This document shows positions 33,291-45,135 of a stretch of DNA of 64,000 nucleotides, piece by piece. The translations under genes and the position numbers were made by a program. The notes under the pieces were generated by a model. It saw nothing but the letters and a program-made list of their open reading frames with translations, did no database searches and was not told the DNA's origin. The stretch comes from Acytostelium subglobosum LB1 (lineage: Eukaryota; Evosea; Eumycetozoa; Acytosteliales; Acytosteliaceae), in NCBI RefSeq assembly GCF_000787575.1, contig NW_012236504.1, positions 372,001-436,000 on the forward strand, written 5' to 3'. Position 1 is the stretch's first letter. Every line of letters begins with the position of its first letter.

Positions 33291-36200
33291 TTATGAAAGA
33301 TGAGTGACAATCAATTGCTTGGTAGCATTGGACATGACGGCAGACTGTGAACGGATTGTCAGACGACACATGCATGCTTGTGGATTGCACTCAATGCGAA
33401 TCAGAACAAAGAGTGGACTCTTGCCATATGGGAACAGTGCTGCAGACACAAGGTTGTTGGGGTTGGGGTCGATCATCTTGAGCGTCGTGATCTTGAGACC
33501 CTCGCTCAACGTCTTGTTGAAGGCGGCAGTGTCGATGGGCTTGCTTGGCTTGAACACCTCCTGGATCTCGACGGGCTTGCCGGGCAGGATCTTCCACTTG
33601 GCAAAGAAGTCGCCAGAGTTGAGGTTGTATGGCTCAAAGAACTTGGACACGACGATCGGCAGCCTCAGGTGGATGGTGATTGGTCGGCCTGGTGTGAGGA
33701 AGTTGATCACAGCCGTTGGCGACTCGGAGAACTCGCCAGTGCATGTAAATGTGATTGTCTGCTGAATCTGTACCTTGGGCTGGATCACAGGCGCGATCGA
33801 CTGTGCCTGCACTTGGAGTGCGCTGGTCGAAGCCGACTCGATCACTGTGTTGAAGCCCGACAGTGGGAACGATGAGTTGTTGCCGTAGTACAGGACGATC
33901 CTGCCCTGTGCACCATTGTACTCGGACTTGAGACCAATCTGGATCATGGAGTCCTCGTATAGGACACCCTCGGCGTTCAGACACAGACGGTTGAACGCGT
34001 TGGCAATCTTGATCTGAAGCGGGTCGATGGGTGAGCCTGTCGAGCCAGTGTTGGGCGACAAGTTGGCCATGGTTGGCGACAGGAGGTTGTGCTGGCCCGA
34101 GCCAAATGGCGAGCCGCCCGCTGGCTGCTCAAGCTGTGGTAGAGCAGGCTGCTGCATGAGTTGCAGCTGTGGCTGCTGAGGTGGCATCTGCTGCTGTGGC
34201 TGGTTGCCCACGCCAAGTCCGAATGGATCGAGCAGGTCCAGTTGGTTACCGCTGGCAACGTTGCTGTTGCCGCCGCCGTTGGACAGGGCGGTGGCGGGGA
34301 TGGCCTGATGGTGCTGCTGTGGCTGCTGCATTCCATTGGAGCCATGCGCGCCAATGCTGCCAGTGTTGCTGTTGATAAGGTCTCTGTTCTCAGAGAATGC
34401 TGGGATGACATCGAGCACGGTCTGCATCAAGTCCTCGTTGAGGTTGGTGAGGTTGAGGTACTCGCACGCACGCTGCTGGATCTCGGCGTCGATGTAGTTG
34501 GTGTGCTGCTTGAACACCTCCTGCGTCTGCTGTGTTAGCTCGGGGAACAAGTTGACAAACTTGGCGTAGGTGGACAGCAACAGCGCCTTGGTCTGTAGGC
34601 CGCACGTGGCAAACTTGGAGTGCAGAGTGTTGAACTGGATGAAGGGTGTGCTGGCAGGGTTGTCGGCGATCAGATGACCAAACTCACCGAGGATGTAGCC
34701 TCCAACCTTGACCAGGGTCTCGTGAGAGTTCTTGGCCTGGAGCGCATTGAACACGGTGCTGGCAGCATACGTCTGGATGTCCTCGTGGTTGGTGACGATC
34801 TTGACCACGCGGTACCAGATGTCGTCCGAGACAAAGTCGCCGGCTGATGTGATCAGCTGGAGGATGACGTCGACGTACCACGAGTAGTTCGAAGCGAACT
34901 TCTCGGCAAGGTTGGCAATCTTAATGACCAACTCCTCTCTGATGTTGTAGTCTGCTGTCTGGAGGTAGGTCAACAGCTCCGCAACAATAATCTTACTCGT
35001 GTCCTTATCGCACATGCCGTACAGCAAGTCCAATGCTCTACGTCTAATACTGATATCTGCGTCTCTGAGTGATACTACGTTATTGATTGATTGTTAGAGA
35101 GTGATAGAAAGCAATGCATGGATGTGGACTACATACGAATGACAGTGTCTTGGTACTTCTTGATCATGACTGATGTCTCGTTGGAGAGCGATGCAAAGTG
35201 AGACATTGCCTCGAGGCCCAAGTATCTAATGTTCGTCTCCTTCGCAGTGATGAATCGGCCAAGCAGTGTAGAGATCTGAGCCAACAATGCTGGATCGCTA
35301 TTGATTGATTGATATAATGAGTGAGTGATCATTGATTATTGTGTCACATACAAGACAACAACCAACATACTTATCATAATGGATGATCAAATTGATTGCC
35401 TCGAATAGGACAGCGTTCAGGGCGTTCTTATGATTGATGGTACCGGCCTTAGCACTCTCGGACACGGAGAGGACAGAGTTGAGCACCTCGGTGAGCTTGC
35501 GTGCATTGGCATCGTTGTCCAAAGGTGGGAAGTAGCGCAGGAAACGCAGAAGCTTGACCTGGAGCCAGGGACAGGCGATGTGATAGTAAATGTATTCCTT
35601 GGCCGTCTCCTTCTGTATGACGATCTTGTGAAGCAGGTGCACGACCTTGGGCACGGCGGGCTCCCAGCCCTCAGCCTTCTCCGACACCAAGTGGATCAAC
35701 AGACTCATCAACGAGTTGAGCACACCAAAGTCTGTCTCGTTGAGCACTGAGATCAATCTCTCCACCCAAGCATCAGGAGTAACCAGTCCTATATGATTGC
35801 GATTCATCCTAAGTATAGCCAAAGATGCTCTCTTCTTTACCATTGGTGATGATGTCCTAGTTTGTTTGATTGATTGATTGATTGATCGAGTGTGAGTGAG
35901 TGAATGAGCAAGCAAGAGACGATGAATCAATCAACTTACTCGGCAATCAATAACTTCTGAATGACTGGTGCAAGAAACTCGGCTGTTTCCTTTCCACCAA
36001 TGTTACAGATGGCTGACAAGGCCAATGATTGGAAGTAATCACTTCTGGCCATGAGGTCCTCCTTGAACGAGTTGATCACCAATGGCAACAACTCATGAGT
36101 TTCACTCAGTAGTACTCCAAGTGCAATGTATCCCTAGATTATAGATATACATATTAGATCATCATGTGATTGATTGATCGAATCGATTGAATGATCAAAG

Positions 36201-36571
36201 GATAACATACAATCTGCTTCTCAGAGAACTTTGTAGATGAGAGCAAGGTGACAGCCTCCATGTATCCAAAGTCGATCTCGTAACCGAGCATGTACATGTA
36301 GATTAGCTTGCAGACATATTTCCTGCGCTGATATCCATCAATGTTCTTATTCTCCTTGAACTCCTTCCTAATGTGAGCCATCTCCTTTGTCACCCTCTTC
36401 TCCTCATTCTCTTTTGATGTGGCTGCAACATATATAAGTGTTAATTAACACATGTCTGTCTGACTATCTGTTTGCCCGTCTATATCAATCACTCTTACCA
36501 TTTCTAATATCAGCAATGAAGTTGGTCAGACCTCTCATCGCATTCTTTGAAAGGTTTGGATTCTGTGCCAT
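33291..36571 (-). CDS. AP-2 complex alpha-adaptin
   Basis: Exons are 36571..36499, 36422..36211, 36133..35940, 35856..35371, 35297..35137 and 35074..33291, giving 969 aa with all joins in phase. The start [20 protein letters not shown] is the classic alpha-adaptin opening, followed by [20 protein letters not shown] and [16 protein letters not shown] across an intron. An alpha-solenoid trunk of about 620 residues leads to a Gln/Pro/Asn-rich hinge with DLLDPFG, then the appendage (ending [19 protein letters not shown]). Alpha-adaptin binds PtdIns(4,5)P2 and cargo in clathrin-mediated endocytosis at the plasma membrane. Length agrees with the 940-990 usual for the family. Gamma-adaptin is excluded by the [12 protein letters not shown] start and the appendage type. 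Confidence 0.95.
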
Positions 36572-37256
36572 TGTTGTTGTATTTGTTTTGTTTGTTTATC
36601 TTTCGTCGTCCTGTAATATCTGTTTGTTTTAACTTAATATTATATTATATTATATATATGTATGTGAACGAATGAATGAATGAATGAAGAATGAATGTTA
36701 TACAACAATGATCTGATTGATTGATTTGATTGTGTCGTTGAATGAATGAGGTTGAAGCAATAATGTTTGTGGTTGATGTGTTGTGAGGTGGTGTGAAATG
36801 AAGTGAAGAGTGTTGTGGAAGAGTGAAGTGCTAAAAACATTTAATACGTCTTTTGTTTGTGTGTTGTTCGTGATTGGATGAATGATGATGATGTTCCAGT
36901 CAGTATCCAGATACAAATACTAATTGGACCAATCCCAGGTTTGATATTGATGTTTATGTTTATATTTATGTTATTCTCGTGGATTGTTAATCCAAGAGAG
37001 TAAACTATATTAGTACGACCTTTATTTACAAAGAATTCTTTGTTGGTTGTGCCACTGCCACCATTAATGATTGGAATAAGGATGGTGGATGGATGATGGA
37101 TGGAAGTGGCGGGAGAGAGAGAGAGAGAGTTGTGGCGTATATGAGAGAGAGATAGAGAGACAGAGGGTGTTACAAAAGCATTGCCAAGTGAATGAGTTGG
37201 GAGGGATGATGGATTGATGGATAGGTGGTTGGGCAACATTGCCACCAACCAATGAC
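36572..37256. other. intergenic region upstream of AP-2 alpha
   Basis: AT-rich promoter side of AP-2 alpha, with TATATTATATTATATATATG at 36640-36660 and a GAGAGAGAGAG run at 37113-37130. The right end is the 3' region of the ribonucleotide reductase gene. No gene is supported. Confidence 0.4.
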
Positions 37257-38261
37257 TTAGAAATCGGCATCGAGAATAAAGGCACGTGATTGAGCCGATG
37301 ATTGGTTCTGACCGGAGCTCTGCTTGGCCACGCCACTCTTGGCGTACTCTGAGACTCGGTTCTCAAAGAAGTTGGTCTTGCGCTGCAACGAGATCATCTC
37401 CATCCAGTCGAATGGGTTGGCCGAGTTGTATATCTTCTTGTAGCCGAGCGAGACCAGCAGACGGTCGGCGCAGAACTCAATGTACTGGCTCATCTGGCGG
37501 CCGTTCATGCCGATCAGATCGACGGGCAGCGACTCGGTGATGAACTCCTTCTCGCAGGCGACGGCGTCGCGGATGATCGACTCGAGCACCGCGGCATCCA
37601 GACGGTTGACCAGCTTTTGGTACAGCATGCAGGCAAAGTCGCAGTGCAGACCCTCGTCTCTGCTGATCAGCTCGTTGGAGAACGACAGGCCGGGCATCAG
37701 ACCGCGCTTCTTCAGCCAAAAGATCGAGCAGAAGCTGCCGCTGAAGAAGATGCCCTCGACGGCGGCAAAGGCCACGAGACGCTCGGCGAACGACTTGGAG
37801 TTGGAGATCCAGCGCAGGGCCCAGTCGGCCTTCTTCTTGACGGCGGGGATCGTCTCGATGGCGTTGAACAGCTCCTTCTTGCGCTCGCTGCTCTTGATGT
37901 ACGTGTCGATGAGGAGACTGTACGTCTCAGAGTGAATGTTCTCGATGGCGATCTGGAAGCCGTAGAAGCAGCGTGCCTCGGGTATCTGCACCTCGGACAT
38001 GAAGCGCGTGGCCAGATTCTCGTTGACGATGCCGTCCGACGCGGCAAAGAATGCCAGCACATTCGTGATGAAGTGGCGCTCATTGTCGTTCAGCTTGTTC
38101 TCCCAGTCGTTGGTGTCTGCGGCCAAGTCCAACTCTTCGGCAGTCCAGAACGATGCCTCAGCCTTCTTGTACATATTCCAAATATCTGGATACTTGATTG
38201 GGAACAGGACGAATCTATCCTTATTCTCTCGCAATAGTGGTTCATCTTGAATCGCTTGCAT
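37257..38261 (-). CDS. rnrB: ribonucleotide reductase small subunit (R2)
   Basis: A single exon of 334 aa. All R2 landmarks are present: [20 protein letters not shown], the first helix with ligand Glu, [20 protein letters not shown] with ligand residues and the radical-region Tyr, [20 protein letters not shown], and [18 protein letters not shown] with the Glu/His pair. The C-terminus AFILDADF is the peptide that docks to the R1 subunit. The protein carries the diiron-tyrosyl radical for making deoxyribonucleotides in the cytosol. Lack of introns fits its high, cell-cycle-linked expression. The promoter side (38262-38710) has two E2F-like sites. Codon use is the most GC-rich of the window, as expected for a highly expressed gene. 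Confidence 0.98.
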   Translation of the reverse strand: MQAIQDEPLLRENKDRFVLFPIKYPDIWNMYKKAEASFWTAEELDLAADTNDWENKLNDNERHFITNVLAFFAASDGIVNENLATRFMSEVQIPEARCFYGFQIAIENIHSETYSLLIDTYIKSSERKKELFNAIETIPAVKKKADWALRWISNSKSFAERLVAFAAVEGIFFSGSFCSIFWLKKRGLMPGLSFSNELISRDEGLHCDFACMLYQKLVNRLDAAVLESIIRDAVACEKEFITESLPVDLIGMNGRQMSQYIEFCADRLLVSLGYKKIYNSANPFDWMEMISLQRKTNFFENRVSEYAKSGVAKQSSGQNQSSAQSRAFILDADF

Positions 38262-38445
38262 TATTATATTATGTGTTTGTGTTTGTGTATTTGTATTTGT
38301 ACTTGTACTTGTATATATGTTTGAATGAATGTATAAGATTGAGTTGATTGTTATCTGTTGATGTAATATTAGGACACGTATTAATAACTTATGCACATTA
38401 CATTGAGAATGACGTGAAATGTACAAAACTAACGTAACGCACTCG

Positions 38446-38453
38446 TTCGCGCC
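38446..38453. promoter_or_regulatory. E2F-like site, rnrB proximal
   Basis: TTCGCGCC lies 185 bases upstream of the rnrB start (minus strand). It fits the common E2F/DP core TTCGCGCC. Ribonucleotide reductase genes are known E2F targets in animals and plants. Binding here is inferred. Confidence 0.4.
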
Positions 38454-38693
38454 CTGTTTGTGTGTGTTGTTCAATCAAATATATTACCGTTTCTTGTAAA
38501 TGATGTAACTGTGATTGATCAATCAAACAATATATCTATCTAACTTTGATTGGCAAGCAATTACTTCTGTTTATCTGTTTGGTTTGATTGAGTGTGAATA
38601 AGTGGATGATGTGTGTGTCTTGTTCCGGAACAAGACTCCAGATCAGTCAGTCATTCGCTCATCATCAATTTTAAAATTGAAAGAAAGAATGGG

Positions 38694-38707
38694 TTTTGGC
38701 GCCAATT
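38694..38707. promoter_or_regulatory. palindromic E2F-like site, rnrB distal
   Basis: TTTTGGCGCCAATT contains the palindrome TTGGCGCC AA and matches the E2F consensus TTTSSCGC from both strands. It lies about 435 bases upstream of rnrB in a region that serves only that gene, since the next gene to the right ends at 39016 on the same strand. Together with the proximal site it suggests S-phase control. Confidence 0.45.
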
Positions 38708-39015
38708 TGCAAACACACACATGTTTTATTCAACTTGTTTGTTGATCGATGAATCTGAGCGAGCTTGCTGGGAGGGGGAACGGGAGAGGGCACCTCCTAA
38801 TCAAGGTGGTCCTAATAAGCATGGTGATCGACGAACCATGTGCACATGTGTATGTGTATGTGCAGGCAGCAGTGTGTTCAACATCACTGCTAGAACGTTG
38901 GCGCACAAAACAAAGGTGTTGGTGGATGGGATGGATGGAGGTGACGATAGATGGCAATCGGTTGGAATGGCCACGGCTATGACATTGTTGTGTAGGGTCT
39001 GGTCTGGGTGGGTGT

Positions 39016-41788
39016 TCAGAGGATGTGAATCGGATACTCTTCGTTTCCATTCTGGTGTAGTAGATGCATCTTGCCTTTGGATAGTGGTAGGCCTACGATA
39101 TCCATTTGCTGTTGCTGTTGTTGCTGTTGCATGCATTTGTTTGGAAGTTGTTGGTGATACGAATATTGTTGTTGTTGTTGTTGCTGTTGTTGATGATGTT
39201 GCTGATGTTGCTGATGGAAATATGGATGGTGGTGGATCTGTTGTTGGTCAAAGGCAACATAGTGAGCCGGGGCCACGGCAATGGGGGCAGGATTGAGTGA
39301 TGCGGCGACTGCTGCCGAGATGGGACAGTCATAGTCAGCTTCACCCCAACCACCATGGTCATCGAGGTTGGAGTCGTGGTCTGAGCTGTCGTCTTGGAAG
39401 TCGTCGTCAGATTGTTGGAAGTAGTGGTGATGGCTGTTGGGGCCGTCCACACCAGCGAACTGACCTGGATAGAAGTTGTGTAGGTGTGCTGCTGCTCCTG
39501 TTAGACTATCTATCGAGGGCAGTTGATAAAAGTGATGTTGGGCAGTGATTGGTGGTGGTAGTAGATGTGCTGCCACTGATTGTTGTTGCTGTTGCTGTTG
39601 TTGATGTTGGAAGAGATGATTGCGGGTTTGTGGCTGCTGGATGATTACAGCTATTGGAAGCTGATATCCATATTGATTACCCTGTATTATTGGTTGTTGC
39701 TGTTGAAGTTGTTGTTGCTGCTGTTGCTGTTGCTGTTGTTGTTGTTGGTTGGAATAGTCAACAAAAGATAGTTGTGGATATTGATGATGCGTGTTGTGTG
39801 ATTGGCTAAAGTTGTCTGTCTGATGCTGCTGCTGATGCTGTCTTTGTACCGATCTTGGTTGTGCTGCACTGCCAAAGAATGCTAGGCTGCCTGCTCCATT
39901 GCCACAGACAGCACCGCCACCATTCTTTGAATGTCCTGCGTCCGAAGAGTAGGAGTTGCTACAGCTACTGTTGTTGTTGTTGTTGTAAATGGAAGCCGAG
40001 AGCTCAGGCAAGAGGAACTTGTTTGATGAACTAAAGTCATTGGCTTGTAGCTGCAGGAGATGATGCGTGGATGGCAATTGTGGTGTGGCGGCATTGGCCG
40101 TGATCGAGGAGGCTGCGCTACCTGGAGTGTTTGACAAACAAAAGGCTCCACGCTGGGGCGCGTTGGAGGGTGGTGGAGGAGTGATGCTGTTTGGGCGATA
40201 ATATGAGGGCACCGCAGGCTCGGTGAACGAGTGATGCGTAAGATGATGGGATAAAAGATAATCGGCGGCCTTGCTGGGCTCTGATGAGGAGGGATATGAT
40301 GAGAAGGAGTTGGGGTTGGAGTTGAAGTTTGGTTGATGAGTTCTGTTGTTGAATGCCATGTTGTTGCTGTTGTTTCCTGCTGTGGCTTGACTGCCTCCAC
40401 CACAACCACCATTGACACCCTGGGGATGCTTAGCGACACCGCTGAGCATTGATGATGTTGACGATGATGAACATGCTGCTGCATTGTTAAAAAGTAGACT
40501 TTGCTGTTGCTGTTGTTGTTGTTGGGGTATATCGATTGATTGAGATGGTACGTAGTTGTGTAGATGTTGTAGTAGCGGTAGCGGTAGACAGTGCTGCTGG
40601 TACTGCTGTCGCTGCTGCTGTAGCTGATGGTAATATATATCTTGAATGAATGTTGGCGAGCTTGGAATAAGTGACTCGCTGACATCGCATGCCGTGTGGA
40701 AAAAGGGATGATTCAATGCCTGTAGACTGGTGATCCTCTTGCGCGGATCCAGCTCGAGCATCTTGGAGGCCAGGTCGAACAATGTGGGCAGTGACGAGCT
40801 GAGGTGCGGGAAGCAATCGTTGAGCGACCTGTGACTGTAGTGCTCGAACGAGAAGTCCCAGAGGGCGTACGAGGTGACGCCCGGCCACGAGCACTCGTTG
40901 GGCGTTCCAAAGCGCTTGAAGATCAGCTCCAGCTGCTCGGCCTCATTCTTGCCGGCAAACAGATACTTGTTGGTGAGCATCTCCATCAGAATGCAGCCTA
41001 CGCTCCAAATGTCGATTTCTGGCCCGTAGTTGATGCATCCGAGCAGTAGCTCGGGAGGTCTATAGTACAATGAAACAACGTTGTTTGAGAATTGCTCGTC
41101 GCCTTGTGATTGGAATGATGTCGATAGTCCAAAATCTGTAAGCTTCAACTCGCCTTCGCCACTGATCAATAAGTTGGCAGCTGTTAACATTGATTGATTG
41201 AGTCCAGGTGGCAATGAGATTGAATGAGAATGAGTGGGATGTCCAGTGAGTCCATGAGTAGAGTTGGAGATAGATGACGATGTTAGTGTCTACGTAATAA
41301 GGGACGATTCCAATGTGATGGATGAATGTATGTCTTACGTTTGATATCTCTGTGCATGATGCCTTTGGAGTGGCATTGATAGACTGCTTCTAGTATCTGT
41401 CTGATAAAGTTCTTGATTGAATCCAATGATAGGCTGCATGATGGGTTGGATAAGACCTTCCAAAGATCTCCCTCTAGATACTCCATCACAATGAACAGCT
41501 CGCTTGGTGACAAGTAGAATGAGTCGTATATATTCACAATATTTGAAGTGTTCCTTAGTTGCTCCAAGTACTTGATCTCAACTGCTCGCTATAGTGTGTG
41601 TGTACGTTGATGTGAGTTACGAGGCCTCCACTCTCCTTCATTGACTCGTTAATGATGATACATACACCACCTTCTTTGGCTACATTGGATACCTTCTTCA
41701 GCGCTACAACCATGTTGTTTCTAATATCTATTGCTTTGTAGACGCTTCCATATGTGCCTGCTCCACACTTCTCAATCAACCTGTACAT
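39016..41788 (-). CDS. CDK-like Ser/Thr protein kinase with long Gln-rich tail
   Basis: Exons are 41788..41666, 41588..41339 and 41180..39016, giving 845 aa in phase. The kinase domain fills about residues 1-290: glycine loop CGAGTYGSVYKAID, catalytic lysine in MVVALKKV, hinge FIVMEYLEGDLWKVL, HRDIKPANLLI across a splice, LTDFGLSTSF, and VVSLYYRPPELLLGCINYGP. The layout is that of CDKs, but the helix with PSTAIRE is not recognisable (AKEGGRAVEIKYLEQ) and the activation segment has Ser-Leu-Tyr where CDKs have Thr-Leu-Trp. The remaining 550 residues are Gln, Asn, Ser and His-rich with several poly-Gln tracts and are probably disordered. Which CDK subfamily it belongs to is open; cyclin dependence is not certain. 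Confidence 0.85.
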
Positions 41789-43032
41789 TCTTGATGTTTC
41801 AGCGTTGGCTCTGTCTCTCTCTCTGTCTCTCTCTCTATCTCTCTATCTCTTTATCAATGTTGATGAGGCTGAGACTATGTATATATATATATGTTGAGTA
41901 AAATGGTTTGTTATCATATAGATGACTTTGTCATTGATTGATTGATTGGTTGATTGTGTATTGATTCGAATAGGTAAACCTGGTAATCGTTGTTGATGTT
42001 AATGAGGAATAATCGATGATGAGAGATGCAGTTATTGTTATTGTTGATTTGTTAATATTATAAATGAATATATTATTATTTGGATATTGAGGGGACGATG
42101 ATTATGGAGATGAAGATGATGGTGTTGGGCAGAAGGGGGTCACTATCACTCACTCACTTGCGCACACACAAAATAACAAGGGCGGCGTCAACAACAATCC
42201 AATGCAAGCCAAACCAAACCAAACCAAACAACTGGCAACTGCTTGTTTGGGAGGGAGGTGAAACCTGGAGCGAGAGAGCAAGCAAGGACAGTTATGTTAT
42301 ATATGTTGTGCCAGTCAGTCAGTCAGTCGGTCAGTCACATAAGGTTGTTTGTTGTTGTTGTTGGTGAATGCTTCGAGGGACTATTCGCTTGTTGTTTGTG
42401 TTTGTGTTTGTTTCTTATTATCCAAAAGTGCCCACGACACGGTTGTTATTGCTGTTGCTATTGTTATTGTTGTGCTCTTGCTGGATGGATGATGTTATTG
42501 TGAATGTTGTTGTTGTTATTGCTGTTGTATGTGTGAGAGTGTGTATGTATGTATGTTTGATTGGAGCGTGTAGGGTAAGCTTTAGCACACAATAAGTGTG
42601 AATGAAGAATTGAAAGTGACGATAATGTGTGTGGTTGTGAGTGGAACCCTTGGGTTGGATAAGGTCATTCAGTTTTGTCTGTGTGAGGGTTTTTTTGCCG
42701 TGGCGAGTAGTTGGTGGTCTGGTAGCTGCAAAGTATTGAGAGGGTACACACGTTGGCACTTTGCCTTTGATCGAATGAATAACATAAACTTCAACTCGAG
42801 TGAATACATACATGTATAGTAATTGACATCACTGTGATGATTGATTGTTTATTATTAATATTAATAATAAACTAGTTATTAGGGTTCGGGTTAGATATGC
42901 ACCAACCACCTCTGGATGTTGTTGATATTGTCAATAACAACAAACCAAAGACAGTGGATGATGACTTAGTAGCTGCCAACCGGTTGTATCATCAGTAGTA
43001 GTGGTCATGAATACAACTGGTTGGCTTAGGAG
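41789..43032. other. long intergenic region upstream of CDK-like kinase
   Basis: About 1.2 kb holding the kinase promoter and the 3' flank of the AGC kinase. It has TCTCTCTCTGTCTC at 41810-41850, TATATATATA near 41880, ATTG runs, and GTTGTTGTTG and CAGTCAGTCAGTC tracts at 42305-42360. Plus-strand frames between 42080 and 42820 are low in complexity. Nothing coding is supported. Confidence 0.35.
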
Positions 43033-44592
43033 TCAGGTGATCGGTGATGAAGATGACGAGCCAGCACCTCCACCGAAATAGCTAAAGCCCTGGAAGAATG
43101 CCTGCTGGGAGGTGCTGAGCTGCGCGGATGTGCTCAGTTTGGCATCGTCCTGGGCGTACTTGGCGAGATGCTCAACATCAAAGTTGCTGATGTCAGAGAT
43201 GCCAGTGGTCTTTGGCACCAATGGCACGGCACACTGGCGTGCCTCCAGCTTCCTCCATTGGATGTTCTTGAAGAAGGCATGCTGCTTGATCTTCTGAGCG
43301 CCACCCACGGTGCCCAGTCGCTTCTTTGGATCCTTGGTCAACAAGGCCGTGAGGAAGGATCGAGCATGGGGCGAGACGAACTTGGGAAACTTGACCTTCT
43401 CGTTGATGATGCGGTCCTGGAGCGGGTGGTTGGGCTGCGAGCAGAATGGCAGCTTGCCAACGATCATGTCGTAGAGGAGCACGCCCAGTGCCCACCAATC
43501 TACAGCCTTGCCATATGCCTTGCGCTGGAGCATCTCTGGGGCCATATAGTCAAGTGTGCCGCAGAATGATCCTGCCGAGAACTCATCTCTAACCTCCTCC
43601 TTTGCCAAGCCAAAGTCAGTTAGGACGATATGTCCCTCAGAGTCCAATAGTATGTTCTCTGGCTTCAAATCGCGATGGATACTAATATATGGATTGGAGG
43701 TATTAGCTAGTGAAGGAGTCTGAGGCTGTGAGATGTCACAATACATACATGTTCAATCCATGGAGATGCTCAATGGCGAGGATCAACTCTGCAGCATAGA
43801 ACTTCATTTGGTCCTCTGAGAACATTGACTCTCGAAGTAGGTGATAGAATAGTTGTCCACTATATGATTGATTGATGTATTAGAATGTGCTGGATTGGAT
43901 GACAATGATATCAAACAAACATACCCATTAACAAAGTCCATTACAAGATAGAGTCTCTTCTCATCTTGAAAGGCATAGTGAAGCTTGACAATGAATGGAT
44001 GCTTGACTCTCTTGAGTATATCCTTCTCGGATAGAGTGTTCATTACACTGTTGGTCCTGATGATATGATCCTTTCTGATGGTCTTGAGTGCATAGACCAT
44101 GTTATCATCGTTCTTGATGACCTGGTGCACCTTTCCAAAGCCACCTCTTCCAACGAGGTGAGTGATCTTGAAGCTTGATAGACCAATTCCGGTGGAGAGG
44201 TCAAGAGTCTTGACAATGTTGGATACACGCAGTGGGACATAATCGGTCTTCCTGGATGATGATGGAACGGTGTTGTCATCATCACTTGATACATTGGCAT
44301 CGGACTCCTCGGATGAGGATGAGAGGCCATCAAATGACTCCTCGTCGGTATGGTCAGGAGATTGGATGGCGAGGGACGCCAATACATCAGCGGCATCAGC
44401 ACACTTTGTTGTTTGAATCACTGTGGTGAGGATGTTGACAACTTCATTCTTGATAATGATGAGGTCGGTTCCTGCTCCTCCACCCTCGTCTCTGTTGTCT
44501 GCATGGTTGGCAGCTTGTGCCTGAGTCTGGGGATCGATTGCTGACGATGAGGGCGTGATCATGGGATATTGATTAATTGCAATTGGTGACAT
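43033..44592 (-). CDS. AGC-family Ser/Thr protein kinase (S6K/Akt-like)
   Basis: Exons are 44592..43925, 43859..43749 and 43681..43033, giving 475 aa. The start is the first ATG; the upstream frame has none. An acidic Ser-rich N-terminus precedes the kinase: [37 protein letters not shown] across a splice, [15 protein letters not shown] across a second splice, LTDFGLAKE, and the activation loop [17 protein letters not shown]. The AGC tail has a hydrophobic motif [12 protein letters not shown] (FxxF-Ser-Tyr), and [19 protein letters not shown] precedes it. The T-loop Thr in FCGT is a PDK1-type site and the Ser of FSY a TORC2-type site. No PH domain is seen, which favours S6K/SGK-like or Pkg-type over PKB. 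The order and spacing suggest an active enzyme. Confidence 0.92.
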
Positions 44593-45135
44593 AATAGTCG
44601 ACAGTGATTCGGTGGCTGGTGCCGCTGATGTATATAATGGTCGATAAGGCTTATTGGAGTGTAAATTTTGTTGCTTGTTGTTTACTTGATTGATTATCAA
44701 GTCTATTTAAACCTATTCACTAAACTATATTATAGGTATATTTAGTTTGAATAGGTATAGACAATAATCAAATAATAATAAGGGTTATAATATAATATTT
44801 AGTATAAGGTAACTACTTATTATATGTATATGTATATGTATATGTATTTGTTTGTGTGTGTGTGGATATTTGTAAGAATGACCAGGGAACTCAAAACAAT
44901 GTGTGTTTAAACAATATATTCCTTCCAGATTAGTCATTTTAATAATATTATTATTAATAAATAATTAATTGTGGATATATATACCTAAACTTTATATATA
45001 AATTTTATTATTGTTATTAGTATTAAAATAAATAAAATACATTTTATTTTATTAATTATACTCACTCCAATGATTCCTGGATTATTGATTGATTGATTGA
45101 GTGGAATAATGAGTTACCTATAAGGTGGAGTTGGT
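44593..45135. other. AT-rich region between AGC kinase and ankyrin-family copy B
   Basis: From 44700 to 45060 this is among the most AT-rich DNA in the window, with TATATGTATATGTATATG at 44820-44840 and TAATAATATTATTATTAATA near 44945. It is likely the AGC kinase promoter plus the 3' end of copy B. No gene seen. Confidence 0.4.

Larger units (their letters stand above)
38262..39015. other. rnrB promoter region and CDK-like 3' region
   Basis: About 750 bases with the two E2F-like sites listed separately. The first 120 bases upstream of rnrB are AT-rich with a GTATTTGTATTTGTACTTGT tract. No gene is supported, although plus-strand frames are open for up to 227 codons in GC-richer sequence from 38613; their products are not protein-like. 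Confidence 0.35.

Noticed and set aside
37477-38237. Several long frames overlapping rnrB in other frames
   Set aside because: They are shadows caused by the GC-rich codon use of the R2 gene, and none has family motifs.
38613-39296. Open plus-strand frame of 227 codons
   Set aside because: The right part is the antisense of the Gln-rich CDK-like tail, and the left part is promoter-like DNA; the product has a Val/Cys/Trp-rich, non-protein-like composition.
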